From Marivibrio halodurans (GTDB taxonomy: Bacteria > Pseudomonadota > Alphaproteobacteria > UBA8366 > Aestuariispiraceae), in assembly GCF_017963645.1 (NCBI RefSeq), contig NZ_JAGMWN010000001.1, forward strand, positions 248,001 to 312,000: 64,000 nucleotides of DNA, in the 5' to 3' direction. Every line of letters begins with the position of its first letter. Position 1 is the stretch's first letter. Below are positions 43,321 to 51,960 of the stretch, piece by piece. The position numbers and the translations under genes are program-made. Under the pieces are notes generated by a model. That model ran no database searches. It had not been told where the DNA came from and saw only the letters and a list, made by a program, of their open reading frames with translations.

Positions 43321-44283
43321 ATGACGGTCTCTATCGCCAAGGTTCGTGCAAGTATCATGAAACAAGGGCTCCCCAAGGATTGGTCGCGGGTCAGCAATTG
43401 CTATGGGGTGGCCATATCGTCGCGCATTCTTCTGCCGTTCCTCGGCGCCTTCGTTGTGGCCCCCTATCTCGTCACGTTTTCGCCTTGGTTGGCCATCCCT
43501 GTTGTTCTGACGATGGGAATCTACGGCTACAAGATCAGCTTTATCCTACATGACTGCTCGCATAACGCGCTATTCTCGAGAAAGTCCGTCAACCTATGGG
43601 TCGGGCGTGTCTGTGGGTGGATGGTTGGCGTCAACTATGATGTGTTCCGCCAGACTCATCTCTTGCACCATAGCCACAATGGCCAGGGCCTTGACCCTCA
43701 GCATGGCGAAGTGAATGGGTTTGGTGGAGCCTCGCGGGGTAAGCTGTTGCATCATCTGCTGACCCCGCTCCTAGGCATGCGCGCGCCGGAGATAATCTTA
43801 GGCTATGGCGGCGGGTACCTCGAGGCGGAAGAAGGCGAGCAAGCAACCCTCGAGCGTGTTGCCGACGAAGGGCGCCGCACTCGTATCCTCTGGCTCGGTG
43901 GCACGGGACTCACGCAAATCGTCCTCGCATTGATTGTCGCGAATTTTGGCATGGTTCCATGGGCCGTGCTGCTTTACCCGTTGGCTGTCGTAACGGTCGG
44001 CTTGTTTCTTGCTCGGATGCGGACCTTCGCTGAACATTGCAGGCCGGAAGGGGTGGAAACCCCCGACTTCACGCGGTCTCACCGACCGAACTGGGTCGAT
44101 TCCCTGCTGCTATACGATGCACATTTCAACTATCATCTTGAGCACCATCTTTTCCCACAAATTCCATCCAACCGCCTGAGAAACCTCTATGATAAGTTTG
44201 GTGAGCAATATCATACAGAAGCGACGATCGCATCGTCGATGTTTGCAACTGTGGCGCGGCGGGTGCTTGATGCGCGAGGGTAA
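43321..44283 (+). CDS. Fatty acid desaturase family membrane protein
   Basis: The 320-residue protein has all three di-iron histidine boxes: HDCSHN, HLLHHSHNG and HFNYHLEHHLFP. Hydrophobic membrane segments lie around VVAPYLVTF and LTQIVLALIVANF. Family members desaturate or hydroxylate acyl chains, including acyl-lipids. Location within the glycan locus suggests it modifies a lipid anchor or an acyl group on the sugar. I use ATG 43321 (MTVSIAKVR); an earlier ATG at 43249 adds an implausible N-terminus. The downstream methyltransferase overlaps its end by 14 bases. Confidence 0.88.
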   Translation: MTVSIAKVRASIMKQGLPKDWSRVSNCYGVAISSRILLPFLGAFVVAPYLVTFSPWLAIPVVLTMGIYGYKISFILHDCSHNALFSRKSVNLWVGRVCGWMVGVNYDVFRQTHLLHHSHNGQGLDPQHGEVNGFGGASRGKLLHHLLTPLLGMRAPEIILGYGGGYLEAEEGEQATLERVADEGRRTRILWLGGTGLTQIVLALIVANFGMVPWAVLLYPLAVVTVGLFLARMRTFAEHCRPEGVETPDFTRSHRPNWVDSLLLYDAHFNYHLEHHLFPQIPSNRLRNLYDKFGEQYHTEATIASSMFATVARRVLDARG

Positions 44284-45268
44284 GCAGCAACAGGAGCGGC
44301 CTGAAACAACCGTCGGCATGATCGAGACTCGGGAGGTTGATTGCGTGCTTTGTGGCACGTCGGAGGTCGGTGAAGAGGTCTGTGTGACGAAGGACTTCTG
44401 CTACGAGACCTGCGAAAATGAATTCCATTATGTCGCTTGCGCAAATTGCGGCCATCTCTATTTAAAAAACAGGCCGGCTCTTTCAGAGCTTTCGACGATC
44501 TATCCAAAAAATTACCTTACATATGATTACGAGAAATCGCTGGGCAATCTGATCTTCCGTCTTCGGAATGCAGTCCAAGCGCGCAAGATCGACCCGATCG
44601 CACATTATGCGCGCCCCAACGACACGATCGTCGACATCGGGTGCGGCGCGGGTGATCTCTTGCGGCTCATGCGCCGGTATGGTGCACCGGGTTGGCGGTT
44701 GGTTGGCGTGGATTTTTCCGCCGAAGCCGTCAAGCGTGCGAGAGCTGACGACATCGAGGTCATCGAAGGTCGTATTGAGGCGTTGCCGGAGAACACGCTT
44801 AATGACGTCGGCGTCTTTGTTATGAACCAGTTGATTGAGCACGTCGAAGATCCCGGTGAGGTCCTGAGGAGCTGCGCTAGTATGTTGCGTCCCGGCGGGG
44901 TTCTAATAATGGAAACGCCCAACCATGCGGCTTGGGACCCACGTCTTTTTCGCTCACGATATTGGGGCTGTTGGCACGCCCCTCGTCATTGGAATATTTT
45001 CGACGCGGAATCGCTTGGCAGCTTGGCTGAACGCAATGGGTTCGAAGTTGTCGCGGAGGACTACACCCTCAATCCCTTTGGCTGGCTGCATAGTATCCAG
45101 TACTGGATGCGTGAACGCGTCGGATGGTGGCGTCTGGGCCGTAAGTTTGACGTCGATAACGTTTTTGCCCTTGCTGCAGCGAGCGCTCTTGATGTGCTCC
45201 AAAAGCTCTTCTCCGGGAAAACCTCGAATCTTCGCCTCATTTGTCGAAGGCCGGAGATGGAAAGGTGA
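44270..45268 (+). CDS. Class I SAM-dependent methyltransferase with N-terminal zinc-ribbon-like segment
   Basis: The 332-residue protein starts with a four-cysteine element (CVLCGTSE and CANCGHLY). Motif I IVDIGCGAGDLLRLM follows, then LVGVDFSAEAVKRA and VGVFVMNQLIEHVEDPGEVL. The zinc-ribbon plus methyltransferase arrangement is common in surface-glycan loci. ATG 44270 overlaps the desaturase by 14 bases; ATG 44318 is an alternative that would still include the zinc segment. Confidence 0.85.
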   Translation: MREGKQQQERPETTVGMIETREVDCVLCGTSEVGEEVCVTKDFCYETCENEFHYVACANCGHLYLKNRPALSELSTIYPKNYLTYDYEKSLGNLIFRLRNAVQARKIDPIAHYARPNDTIVDIGCGAGDLLRLMRRYGAPGWRLVGVDFSAEAVKRARADDIEVIEGRIEALPENTLNDVGVFVMNQLIEHVEDPGEVLRSCASMLRPGGVLIMETPNHAAWDPRLFRSRYWGCWHAPRHWNIFDAESLGSLAERNGFEVVAEDYTLNPFGWLHSIQYWMRERVGWWRLGRKFDVDNVFALAAASALDVLQKLFSGKTSNLRLICRRPEMER

Positions 45269-46236
45269 AATTTGTGCTCTCACCGAGGGGGCGGAAGTAT
45301 TTTGTCATCGTTACCAAGATTTTGGTGACTGCAGCTATTTTAATCTTCATAGCTAAGCTCGTTGAATCGGATGAGATCTTGGTTACGTTGAGTGGAATAG
45401 ATATTCCAATGGTTATTCTTGGGGTCTTGGCAATGTGGCTCAATGTCGCCCTATCTGCTCTACGTTGGCAAGTATTTCTGGGTTTTTTCCGTGTCCGAGC
45501 ATCTCTTCTTGATTGTATGCGTATCTATGCTGAAGCAGTCACACTTAATCTAATACTACCCGGTTCCGTTGGTGGCGATGTATTCAGGATCTATAAGCTA
45601 GGACGAGAACGTGGGAAAGGGCGGTACTGGGAGATTCTTAGTTCAGTCCTCGCGGATAGGTTTTGCAGTCTTTTGATTCTAATAGCACTCTGCGCGGGCA
45701 CTCTAACATTACATGGAAATCTCGTAGGCGTTCAATTGACGATCATATGGGGGCTGGTGGTTATGCTCGCACTCGGTTTCGTGTTCGTCTATGCCTTCCC
45801 TATATCGCGCCATTGGATGCGTAATTGGGCCTATCGCTTACTCTCCCGATTGGTTTATATCGTGCGACGTCTTTTTCGTGGCCCCAGACGTATTGGACTT
45901 GCATTGTTTCTATCCATAAGCGTTCAAATACCTATACTTATGAGTATGTATTTTTCGATATTATCTGTTTCTATTGAATTGGCTGACGTTAATATTGTAA
46001 TTCTATCTACAACGCTTGCGACTCTCGCAGCAATGATTCCTGTTACCTTGGCAGGTTTCGGAATGCGAGAAGGCGCCATCGTTGTCGTCTTGACTTTATT
46101 CGGAGCAACGCCAGAACGTGCGGCGGCAATCGCGGCTGTTTTTGCGGTTTGCACATTAGGCCAGTGTTTACCCGGACTTCTGTCTTGGCTTTCTTTTCGA
46201 TCCAAAGCCTTTTTCTTCTCAAAAGCCCCTACTTGA
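45265..46236 (+). CDS. Lysylphosphatidylglycerol synthase TM region/UPF0104 family membrane protein
   Basis: The 323-residue protein has about eight hydrophobic membrane segments. LNLILPGSVGGDVFRIYKLG, VLADRFCSLLILIALCAG and AGFGMREGAIVVVLTLFG are the conserved blocks of the UPF0104/flippase-like family. Members act on lipids or lipid-linked molecules in the inner membrane. The GTG start overlaps the upstream stop (GTGA), with GGAG upstream. The segment is distinctly AT-rich: 45901-45960 has 18 G/C of 60. Confidence 0.86.
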   Translation: MKFVLSPRGRKYFVIVTKILVTAAILIFIAKLVESDEILVTLSGIDIPMVILGVLAMWLNVALSALRWQVFLGFFRVRASLLDCMRIYAEAVTLNLILPGSVGGDVFRIYKLGRERGKGRYWEILSSVLADRFCSLLILIALCAGTLTLHGNLVGVQLTIIWGLVVMLALGFVFVYAFPISRHWMRNWAYRLLSRLVYIVRRLFRGPRRIGLALFLSISVQIPILMSMYFSILSVSIELADVNIVILSTTLATLAAMIPVTLAGFGMREGAIVVVLTLFGATPERAAAIAAVFAVCTLGQCLPGLLSWLSFRSKAFFFSKAPT

Positions 46237-46265
46237 TCGTGCGTTCCATCCCACCGTAGTAATGG

Positions 46266-47075
46266 TTACATACCTCGATTATAACCAACAACAGTCCAAC
46301 TGTACCCGTGGCGGTGATGTGTAGCGATATCGGATAAACCACAAGACGACAGGAGGTCAATTGCTTCCTTTTGAGAATAGTATTTTGCATATGCTGGTTT
46401 CAATTGGTCGTATATAACAAGATATCTTTTTTCTCGAGAGAATTTCCCGATCACGTTTCTCATATAACCACGAAGTGGAACGGGGAGCCAGTGCGCCATC
46501 CATATATATCCGCTAAGTATTACATTTAAGGCATGGCAAAGAATAGAGAGAAGGCCGTGAGGTAGCCTAGAGGTTACTACCCTAAGCGGCAAAAAAAGTC
46601 CGAGATATGCTTCATTACCTTCTTTTCCATATAACCATACAATCATTAGCCCGTCATCTTTTAGGCATTGACGCGCCCTTTCGACGACTTCTTTAGCATT
46701 TGGTATATGGTGTAGAACGCCGATAGATAGTATCATATCGTAGGAATCGTCTACCGGCATCTCTTGGCCTGGGGCTTCGACATATCTAATTTGATCGGCT
46801 AGGTCCTCTGTATTCTTCTTGAGGACGTTCATTGAGCGAGAGGGTTCAATAGCCGTCACATGTTTAGCACCTGCTCCTAAAAGCATCCGAACGATGCGTC
46901 CGGAGCCACTACCAATTTCAGCTATACGCTTATCGTGAATTTCCTGAATTGGGACTAGTGGCTCCAAGATATCAGCCAAAAGCTCTACTGACCCATAATA
47001 GCCTTCATTTCCAGTGTATCTCGTCCACTGGTCGCCAAAATCCTCAATTGTTCGTTCTCCTAGATCATTCTTCAT
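46266..47075 (-). CDS. Class I SAM-dependent methyltransferase
   Basis: The 269-residue protein has motif I IAEIGSGSGRIVRMLLGAG, TAIEPSRSMNVLKKN and MILSIGVLHHIPNAKEVVER. It also has a hydrophobic segment (LHALNVILSGYIWMAHW-like) and a basic C-terminal part. It is the 3'-most gene of the minus-strand operon starting at 54195, and its coding sequence is AT-rich. The acceptor is unknown. Confidence 0.85.
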   Translation of the reverse strand: MKNDLGERTIEDFGDQWTRYTGNEGYYGSVELLADILEPLVPIQEIHDKRIAEIGSGSGRIVRMLLGAGAKHVTAIEPSRSMNVLKKNTEDLADQIRYVEAPGQEMPVDDSYDMILSIGVLHHIPNAKEVVERARQCLKDDGLMIVWLYGKEGNEAYLGLFLPLRVVTSRLPHGLLSILCHALNVILSGYIWMAHWLPVPLRGYMRNVIGKFSREKRYLVIYDQLKPAYAKYYSQKEAIDLLSSCGLSDIATHHRHGYSWTVVGYNRGM

Positions 47076-47106
47076 TTTAAGACGGTCTCCATTTCAAACC
47101 GGTTCA

Positions 47107-47847
47107 TTACTCGCTTTCAGGGCGCTGCGCTAATACCAAAACAGAAACTCCGAAAGGTATTCTTATGAACGGAGCGGTCAGGCAATCCAACGTAAATAAA
47201 AATAATAATATTTCATTTATTACAGGCGCATTAAATCTATTTTCACTCTTTTGGGGTATCTTTAGCATTGAAATAATCCGGCGAACCAAAAAAATCGGTA
47301 GGAATAGCAGGAAGTTGAAATAGTAACTCCGCCGTACGCGCAGTCTGGAGACAGCGACCAAGGATTCGAAGCCCTTCTTACGGTAACGCCGCTTGTGATG
47401 CGATAGAATATCCTGGGCACCCCACAGACTTTGAAAGGCTGGAACGGTCATCAGGACGTAACCTCCGGGCCGGACGACTCGGAAAATTTCCGAAAGGGCC
47501 CGGGCATCGTCATCGACATGCTCGACGATATCCGTCGCGAGTACGAGGTCGAAATGACCATCCTTGAAGGGCATTTGGCAGATATCACCCTGCCTCACCT
47601 CCCCCAGCCCCTTATCGCGGCAGAAGCGAATCGCTTCCTCGCTCATATCGAGGCCTGTCACATCAGAAAATCCCATATCCCGCATAAGCCGTAGGTTGGT
47701 CCCCGTGCTCGTTCCAACATCAAGCACACGGGCGTCCCGGGATACCCCTGCCCGGCCTATCTCTCGCGCGAACAGCCTTCGGCGGCCCACGAACCACCAA
47801 TGGCGTTCCTCCAGGGCCGCTTCGGCAGCGTAGGTTTCTCTATCCAT
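47107..47847 (-). CDS. Class I SAM-dependent methyltransferase
   Basis: The 246-residue protein has the N-terminal HWWFVGRRRLFAREIG block, motif I VLDVGTSTGTNLRLM, and VTGLDMSEEAIRFCRDKG. FDLVLATDIVEHVDDDARAL and VRPGGYVLMTVPAFQSLWG follow, with a C-terminal hydrophobic membrane-type segment (FNFLLFLPIFLVRR). This is the pattern of methyltransferases found with polyprenyl-phosphate glycosyltransferases. ATG 47847 lies 20 bases after the asparagine synthase gene; upstream open-frame residues are not family-like. Confidence 0.86.
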   Translation of the reverse strand: MDRETYAAEAALEERHWWFVGRRRLFAREIGRAGVSRDARVLDVGTSTGTNLRLMRDMGFSDVTGLDMSEEAIRFCRDKGLGEVRQGDICQMPFKDGHFDLVLATDIVEHVDDDARALSEIFRVVRPGGYVLMTVPAFQSLWGAQDILSHHKRRYRKKGFESLVAVSRLRVRRSYYFNFLLFLPIFLVRRIISMLKIPQKSENRFNAPVINEILLFLFTLDCLTAPFIRIPFGVSVLVLAQRPESE

Positions 47848-47867
47848 AACCGGCGCGCCTTCTTCCC

Positions 47868-49751
47868 CTATGCCGGCACTGTCGCCGCCATGGCGGGTGA
47901 TCGATGGGCTGCGCGCTGAAGGCTCCACCATGTCCACATAAAAAGCCGATAATCCGCCCGCCCAGTGCGGTGAGCCTCCCAGGCATGTCGAGCCCAACCG
48001 GTATCGGTACCGGGTATCGGGAACATCGGAATCTCCTGTGGCACCTCGCACATCCAATCAGCCAGTGGAATACCAAAGCCCTTTTTGCGCCGATGGACGA
48101 TCTCGGTCGGTAGAAGCGGCTCCAGCGCCTTCTTCAGCAGATATTTACGCTGGCCGTTCCGGAATTTGAAGCGGTTCGGTAAGCGTTGGCAGAATGACAC
48201 AAGATCATTATCGAGAAAGACCGCCCGCGATTCCAAGGAGGACATCATACTGGCCCGATCGGACTTCGTCAGGATGTCATCCTGCAGATAAATCTGCGTG
48301 AAGAACTGGAGCAATCGGTCAATCCGTCCTCGCGCGGGGCCCGTCTCCCAAAGATCCATCGCTTCGCTATAGACTTCTTCCATGGGCATCGGCTGATCGA
48401 AAAGTTCGGTAGCCTCCTTAGAGTCGATCGGCGCCATCCAGGCCGGTGCCCAGGCCGATTCCGGATACGAGAGACCGGCCAGCGTCCGACGCAGCTTGAA
48501 GTCGAGGCTCATGTTCCGACCGGAACGGGGAAGCTGCCCGGCCAGCCAACGAAATATCTCGTGAAGCGGCCGCGGCACTGTCCGGCTATAGAGCGCGGCC
48601 GGTCCCAAGGCCGCGAAAGGATCATATCCGGCAAAGAGCTCGTCGCCGCCGTCACCGGACAGTGCGACTGTCACATGCTCACGTGTGAAGGCGCTTAACA
48701 GATGTGTCGGAACGATTGAGGCATCGCCAAGTGGCTCGTCGAGACCGTCGAGCACAGACGGGATAAGGTCCCGTGCGTGACCCAGGCTAAGCACACGGGA
48801 CCTATGTTGTGTTCCGACATGCTCCGCGACTTGAGCAGCGAAGCCTGATTCGTCGTAAGAGGCCTCTTCGAACCCGATCGTGAAACTGCGCAAGGAATCC
48901 GCCGGAACATGTGTTGCTGCGGTGGCGAGGATGCCGCTCGAATCCAGCCCGCCACTCAGGAATATCCCGATCGGCACATCGCTGACCAGACGCCGCGCCA
49001 CGGCGCGGGTCAGAAGTTCGCGAAGCTCTTCCGCCAGCACCTCCTCACCGCGTGCTGCGAGGTCCTCATCCGGTTCGAGATCGAACCGCCAATAGCACAT
49101 AGTGCAGTGATGACGAGTGCGCAGATCGACGGTCATGAAATGACCCGCCGGCAACTTATAGGTTTCGGAATAGAGGGCATGAGGCGCAGGCAGATAGCCG
49201 TAAGCGAAGAGCTTCTGGAGCGCGGTGGCCGAAATTTCCGTTCCCACGGCGCGGTGGCAGGTCAGCGCGCTGAGTTCGCTGGCGAAGGCGAACAATTCGG
49301 AACGGGCGCTGTAGTAGAGAGGCTTCTCTCCGAAGCGATCGCGCGCGAGATAGAGGCGTTCCCGTTCCAGGTCGAATATCGCGAAGGCGAATTGTCCGTT
49401 CAGTCGCTCGGCCAGGCCCTCGCCCCATGCCCGATAGCCATGGATCAGGACTTCCGTATCGGAATGGTCGGTTTCAAAACGGTGGCCGCCCCCTTCCAAC
49501 TCAGCACGGAGATCCTCGAAATTGAATATCTCGCCGTTGAAGACAACGCACAGGGTGGCGTCGCGGCTCCACATCGGCTGGCCACCTCCCGCCAAGTCTC
49601 GGATCGCCAACCGCCGATGCCCTAAGTGCAGCCCCCGGTCGCGGTCGATATGGAAACCTTCCGCGTCGGGGCCGCGATGGGTTAGGGCACGCGTCATCGC
49701 CTCCAGGTCGGACCGGTCACCGACACCCACGAATCCCGCGATACCGCACAT
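47868..49751 (-). CDS. asnB: Asparagine synthase (glutamine-hydrolysing)
   Basis: The 627-residue protein has the N-terminal glutaminase nucleophile (MCGIAGFVG, Cys2), with NGEIFNFEDLR and the ATP-pyrophosphatase loop FLSGGLDSSGILA. Length is normal for the AsnB family. In surface-glycan loci such enzymes may amidate uronic acids or other carboxylates rather than make asparagine; here that is inference. The glycosyltransferase ends 8 bases upstream and a methyltransferase starts 20 bases downstream. Confidence 0.93.
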   Translation of the reverse strand: MCGIAGFVGVGDRSDLEAMTRALTHRGPDAEGFHIDRDRGLHLGHRRLAIRDLAGGGQPMWSRDATLCVVFNGEIFNFEDLRAELEGGGHRFETDHSDTEVLIHGYRAWGEGLAERLNGQFAFAIFDLERERLYLARDRFGEKPLYYSARSELFAFASELSALTCHRAVGTEISATALQKLFAYGYLPAPHALYSETYKLPAGHFMTVDLRTRHHCTMCYWRFDLEPDEDLAARGEEVLAEELRELLTRAVARRLVSDVPIGIFLSGGLDSSGILATAATHVPADSLRSFTIGFEEASYDESGFAAQVAEHVGTQHRSRVLSLGHARDLIPSVLDGLDEPLGDASIVPTHLLSAFTREHVTVALSGDGGDELFAGYDPFAALGPAALYSRTVPRPLHEIFRWLAGQLPRSGRNMSLDFKLRRTLAGLSYPESAWAPAWMAPIDSKEATELFDQPMPMEEVYSEAMDLWETGPARGRIDRLLQFFTQIYLQDDILTKSDRASMMSSLESRAVFLDNDLVSFCQRLPNRFKFRNGQRKYLLKKALEPLLPTEIVHRRKKGFGIPLADWMCEVPQEIPMFPIPGTDTGWARHAWEAHRTGRADYRLFMWTWWSLQRAAHRSPAMAATVPA

Positions 49752-49759
49752 GCGCGCCG

Positions 49760-50767
49760 TTAGTCCTTCTGACCGTTACGAAGAACATCCACCATATAGG
49801 TGGTCTTCCCCTGTCCTTCGAAGTAGGTGCGAACAATGACCTCCGCCAAAATGCCCATCAACACCAGGATCACGCCGATCATGAACAGCATTGCCGTCAT
49901 TAGGGGAAGCGGTGTCGCGATAAAGGAAACCCCCTCGAACAGCTTGAGGAAAACCGAATATCCACCGGAAAGAAACGCCAGGGCTATAGAAATGAGCCCC
50001 GCCCCCCCGAAGAAGTGAATCGGTTTCGTCAGGTAGCGGTCGAGGAAACTCACGAGCAACAGGTCCAGGACGACCTTGAATATACGCTTCAAACCATATT
50101 TCGATTTACCGGCCACGCGCGCACGGTGGTTCACGGCCATTTCAGTCACACGGCCGCCCATCCACTTCGTATAGATGGGAATAAAGCGATGCATCTCGCC
50201 ATAAAGCCGGACATCCTTGATATAGCGTCGACGATAAACCTTCAGGGAGCAGCCATAGTCATGCAGGCTGACACCGGACACATGCGAAATCAGCCAGTTA
50301 GCTGCTTGGCTCGGCAGTTTCCGCGATAGCATCGTATCCTTGCGGTCACGACGCCAGCCGGACACCACGTCGAATCCTTCGTCCAGCTTGGCCAGCATGG
50401 TGGGGATGTCCTTCGGATCGTTCTGACGATCTCCATCCAACCCAACCAGCAACTCGCCGGAAGCGTGGTCGATCGCCGCGGACATCGCCGCCGTTTGGCC
50501 GAAGTTCCGCACGAAATGAATAACGACGACGCGCGTGTCCGCCGCGGCCAAATCATCGAGAACCGCACGCGTCCCATCACTACTACCGTCATTGACGAAC
50601 ACCAGTTCGAAGGCGCGCCCATCACCTTCCAGCACCTCGACGAGTTCGTCGTAGAGGGGTTTGATATTCTGGTCCTCATTATAGAATGGAACAAGAACAG
50701 ATATTTCGACCGACGATCCTGACGCGCCCTGCTCCGGTGTCCGTCCATCATGGTCCCGCATGCTCAT
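49760..50767 (-). CDS. GT2 glycosyltransferase, polyprenyl-phosphate type
   Basis: The 335-residue protein has the GT-A motif VNDGSSDGT and the DxD-type GLDGDRQNDP. A C-terminal region holds two transmembrane segments (around GGAGLISIALAFLSGG and LTAMLFMIGVILVLMG). This is the dolichol-phosphate-mannose/ArnC/GtrB layout, which transfers a sugar to undecaprenyl phosphate on the cytoplasmic face. ATG 50767 has AGGGG a few bases upstream; 50761 is nearly as good. Confidence 0.9.
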   Translation of the reverse strand: MSMRDHDGRTPEQGASGSSVEISVLVPFYNEDQNIKPLYDELVEVLEGDGRAFELVFVNDGSSDGTRAVLDDLAAADTRVVVIHFVRNFGQTAAMSAAIDHASGELLVGLDGDRQNDPKDIPTMLAKLDEGFDVVSGWRRDRKDTMLSRKLPSQAANWLISHVSGVSLHDYGCSLKVYRRRYIKDVRLYGEMHRFIPIYTKWMGGRVTEMAVNHRARVAGKSKYGLKRIFKVVLDLLLVSFLDRYLTKPIHFFGGAGLISIALAFLSGGYSVFLKLFEGVSFIATPLPLMTAMLFMIGVILVLMGILAEVIVRTYFEGQGKTTYMVDVLRNGQKD

Positions 50768-50837
50768 GATGCCCCTACTCCCCATATTCTCGCCCCAATA
50801 TCGTTGCCCCCGATGCACGTATGCGTGGGATCACACA

Positions 50838-51956
50838 CTAGCTCCTGTTCGCCGAAGCTCCCCCGCCCCGGACTGGGTAGATCACCGCGACCTTGCCAGT
50901 ACAATCCTTGATGGCATCACGATCCACATCCGGAAGACCGTTCACCAAGAAGAAGACATCCTGGTCCGATAGAAATGCAGCGAACTCCTCACAGACCGGC
51001 TGCCACGCCTGGAAGCTTATCACGCGTGAGTCCCTTGCGCATTCAAGGTCGATTGTCCCTCCCCATTTGGATTCCGTCCAATCCTTCCGAGTCGCGGTTA
51101 GGCGCTCCGTCTCCTCGGAATTGCATGTCGGGGAAAGCGCTCGCCACTCCCGTAAAATGGTTTCGGCCTGTTCTAAGCCTGCTTCCCCATAGGGTTCCGG
51201 CGGAAAGATGATCGCGAGGGCACCAGTACAATCCTTGGGCACGGTCTTCGGGTCGAGTTCCATCCCATCAAGGAAGAACGATAGATCATTCTCCCGAATA
51301 ATATCGATCAAGTCTCCACAGATCGGTGGCCATACCTGGAAACTGATCACATGCGTTCCCTGCGCGCATCCAAGTGTCACGGCCCCCCCCCATGCGGATG
51401 TTTTCCAGTCCGCGTGCGAAGCAGTCAGGCGCGCCGCTTCCTCCGGATCACAAACCGGGTCCTTTTCGCGCCATTCGCGTAAAATTTGGTTCGCCTGCGC
51501 GAAGCCAGCCTGCGCATATGGCTGTGGCTCGAAGAAAATAGCGAGAGGACCAGTACAATCCTCATCCGCGACGGGCCCATCAACCTCTTCGCCATTCAAA
51601 TACAAAGTTTGCCCGCGTTTACTGCTGATTTTGACGATATCAGCGCAAAATGGCTGCCATACAGGTACGCTAACAACACGAATTTCACCAAGGCACATCA
51701 GTGTTACGTCCTGTCCCCAGATCAAGGTTTTTAACGCAGGACGCCCTTTGAACACATCGGACAGTCGATCTGGATCACATGTCGGCGATTCTTGACGCCA
51801 TATGTCGACGATTTTTGCAGCTTGCTCATAGCCATGTCTTGCCAGCAAGGATGTCTGAAAATCCTTGGCCAGAAAAAGTATGCTGGGGGGAATAATGAGA
51901 AGAGAAAAGGCCAGAATAATGCTTTTCATTAACTTCATGCGCTGAGTCATCACCAT
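50838..51956 (-). CDS. Membrane-anchored protein of three exact-length cysteine repeats
   Basis: I do not recognise a family. The 372-residue product has an N-terminal hydrophobic anchor or signal (about 10-30). Three tandem units follow (41-149, 150-258, 259-367), each 109 residues without gaps. Cysteines recur at 60/169/278, 88/197/306, 104/213/322 and 134/243/352. Shared motifs are ILREW, WGG, VISF, W.P..C and DCTG. The four cysteines per unit suggest disulfides in an exported domain. It starts 4 bases after the stop of the 744-residue membrane protein gene, so the two are probably made together. Confidence 0.78.
   Translation of the reverse strand: MVMTQRMKLMKSIILAFSLLIIPPSILFLAKDFQTSLLARHGYEQAAKIVDIWRQESPTCDPDRLSDVFKGRPALKTLIWGQDVTLMCLGEIRVVSVPVWQPFCADIVKISSKRGQTLYLNGEEVDGPVADEDCTGPLAIFFEPQPYAQAGFAQANQILREWREKDPVCDPEEAARLTASHADWKTSAWGGAVTLGCAQGTHVISFQVWPPICGDLIDIIRENDLSFFLDGMELDPKTVPKDCTGALAIIFPPEPYGEAGLEQAETILREWRALSPTCNSEETERLTATRKDWTESKWGGTIDLECARDSRVISFQAWQPVCEEFAAFLSDQDVFFLVNGLPDVDRDAIKDCTGKVAVIYPVRGGGASANRS
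50856..51836 (-). repeat. Three tandem 327-bp coding repeats
   Basis: The DNA encoding the 109-residue units repeats every 327 bases. For example, CCAGTACAATCC on the + strand begins at 50896, 51223 and 51550, spaced exactly 327 bases each time. Units run 51836-51510, 51509-51183 and 51182-50856. Nucleotide divergence between units is clear, so the duplications are not very recent. Confidence 0.88.
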
Positions 51957-51960
51957 GATC

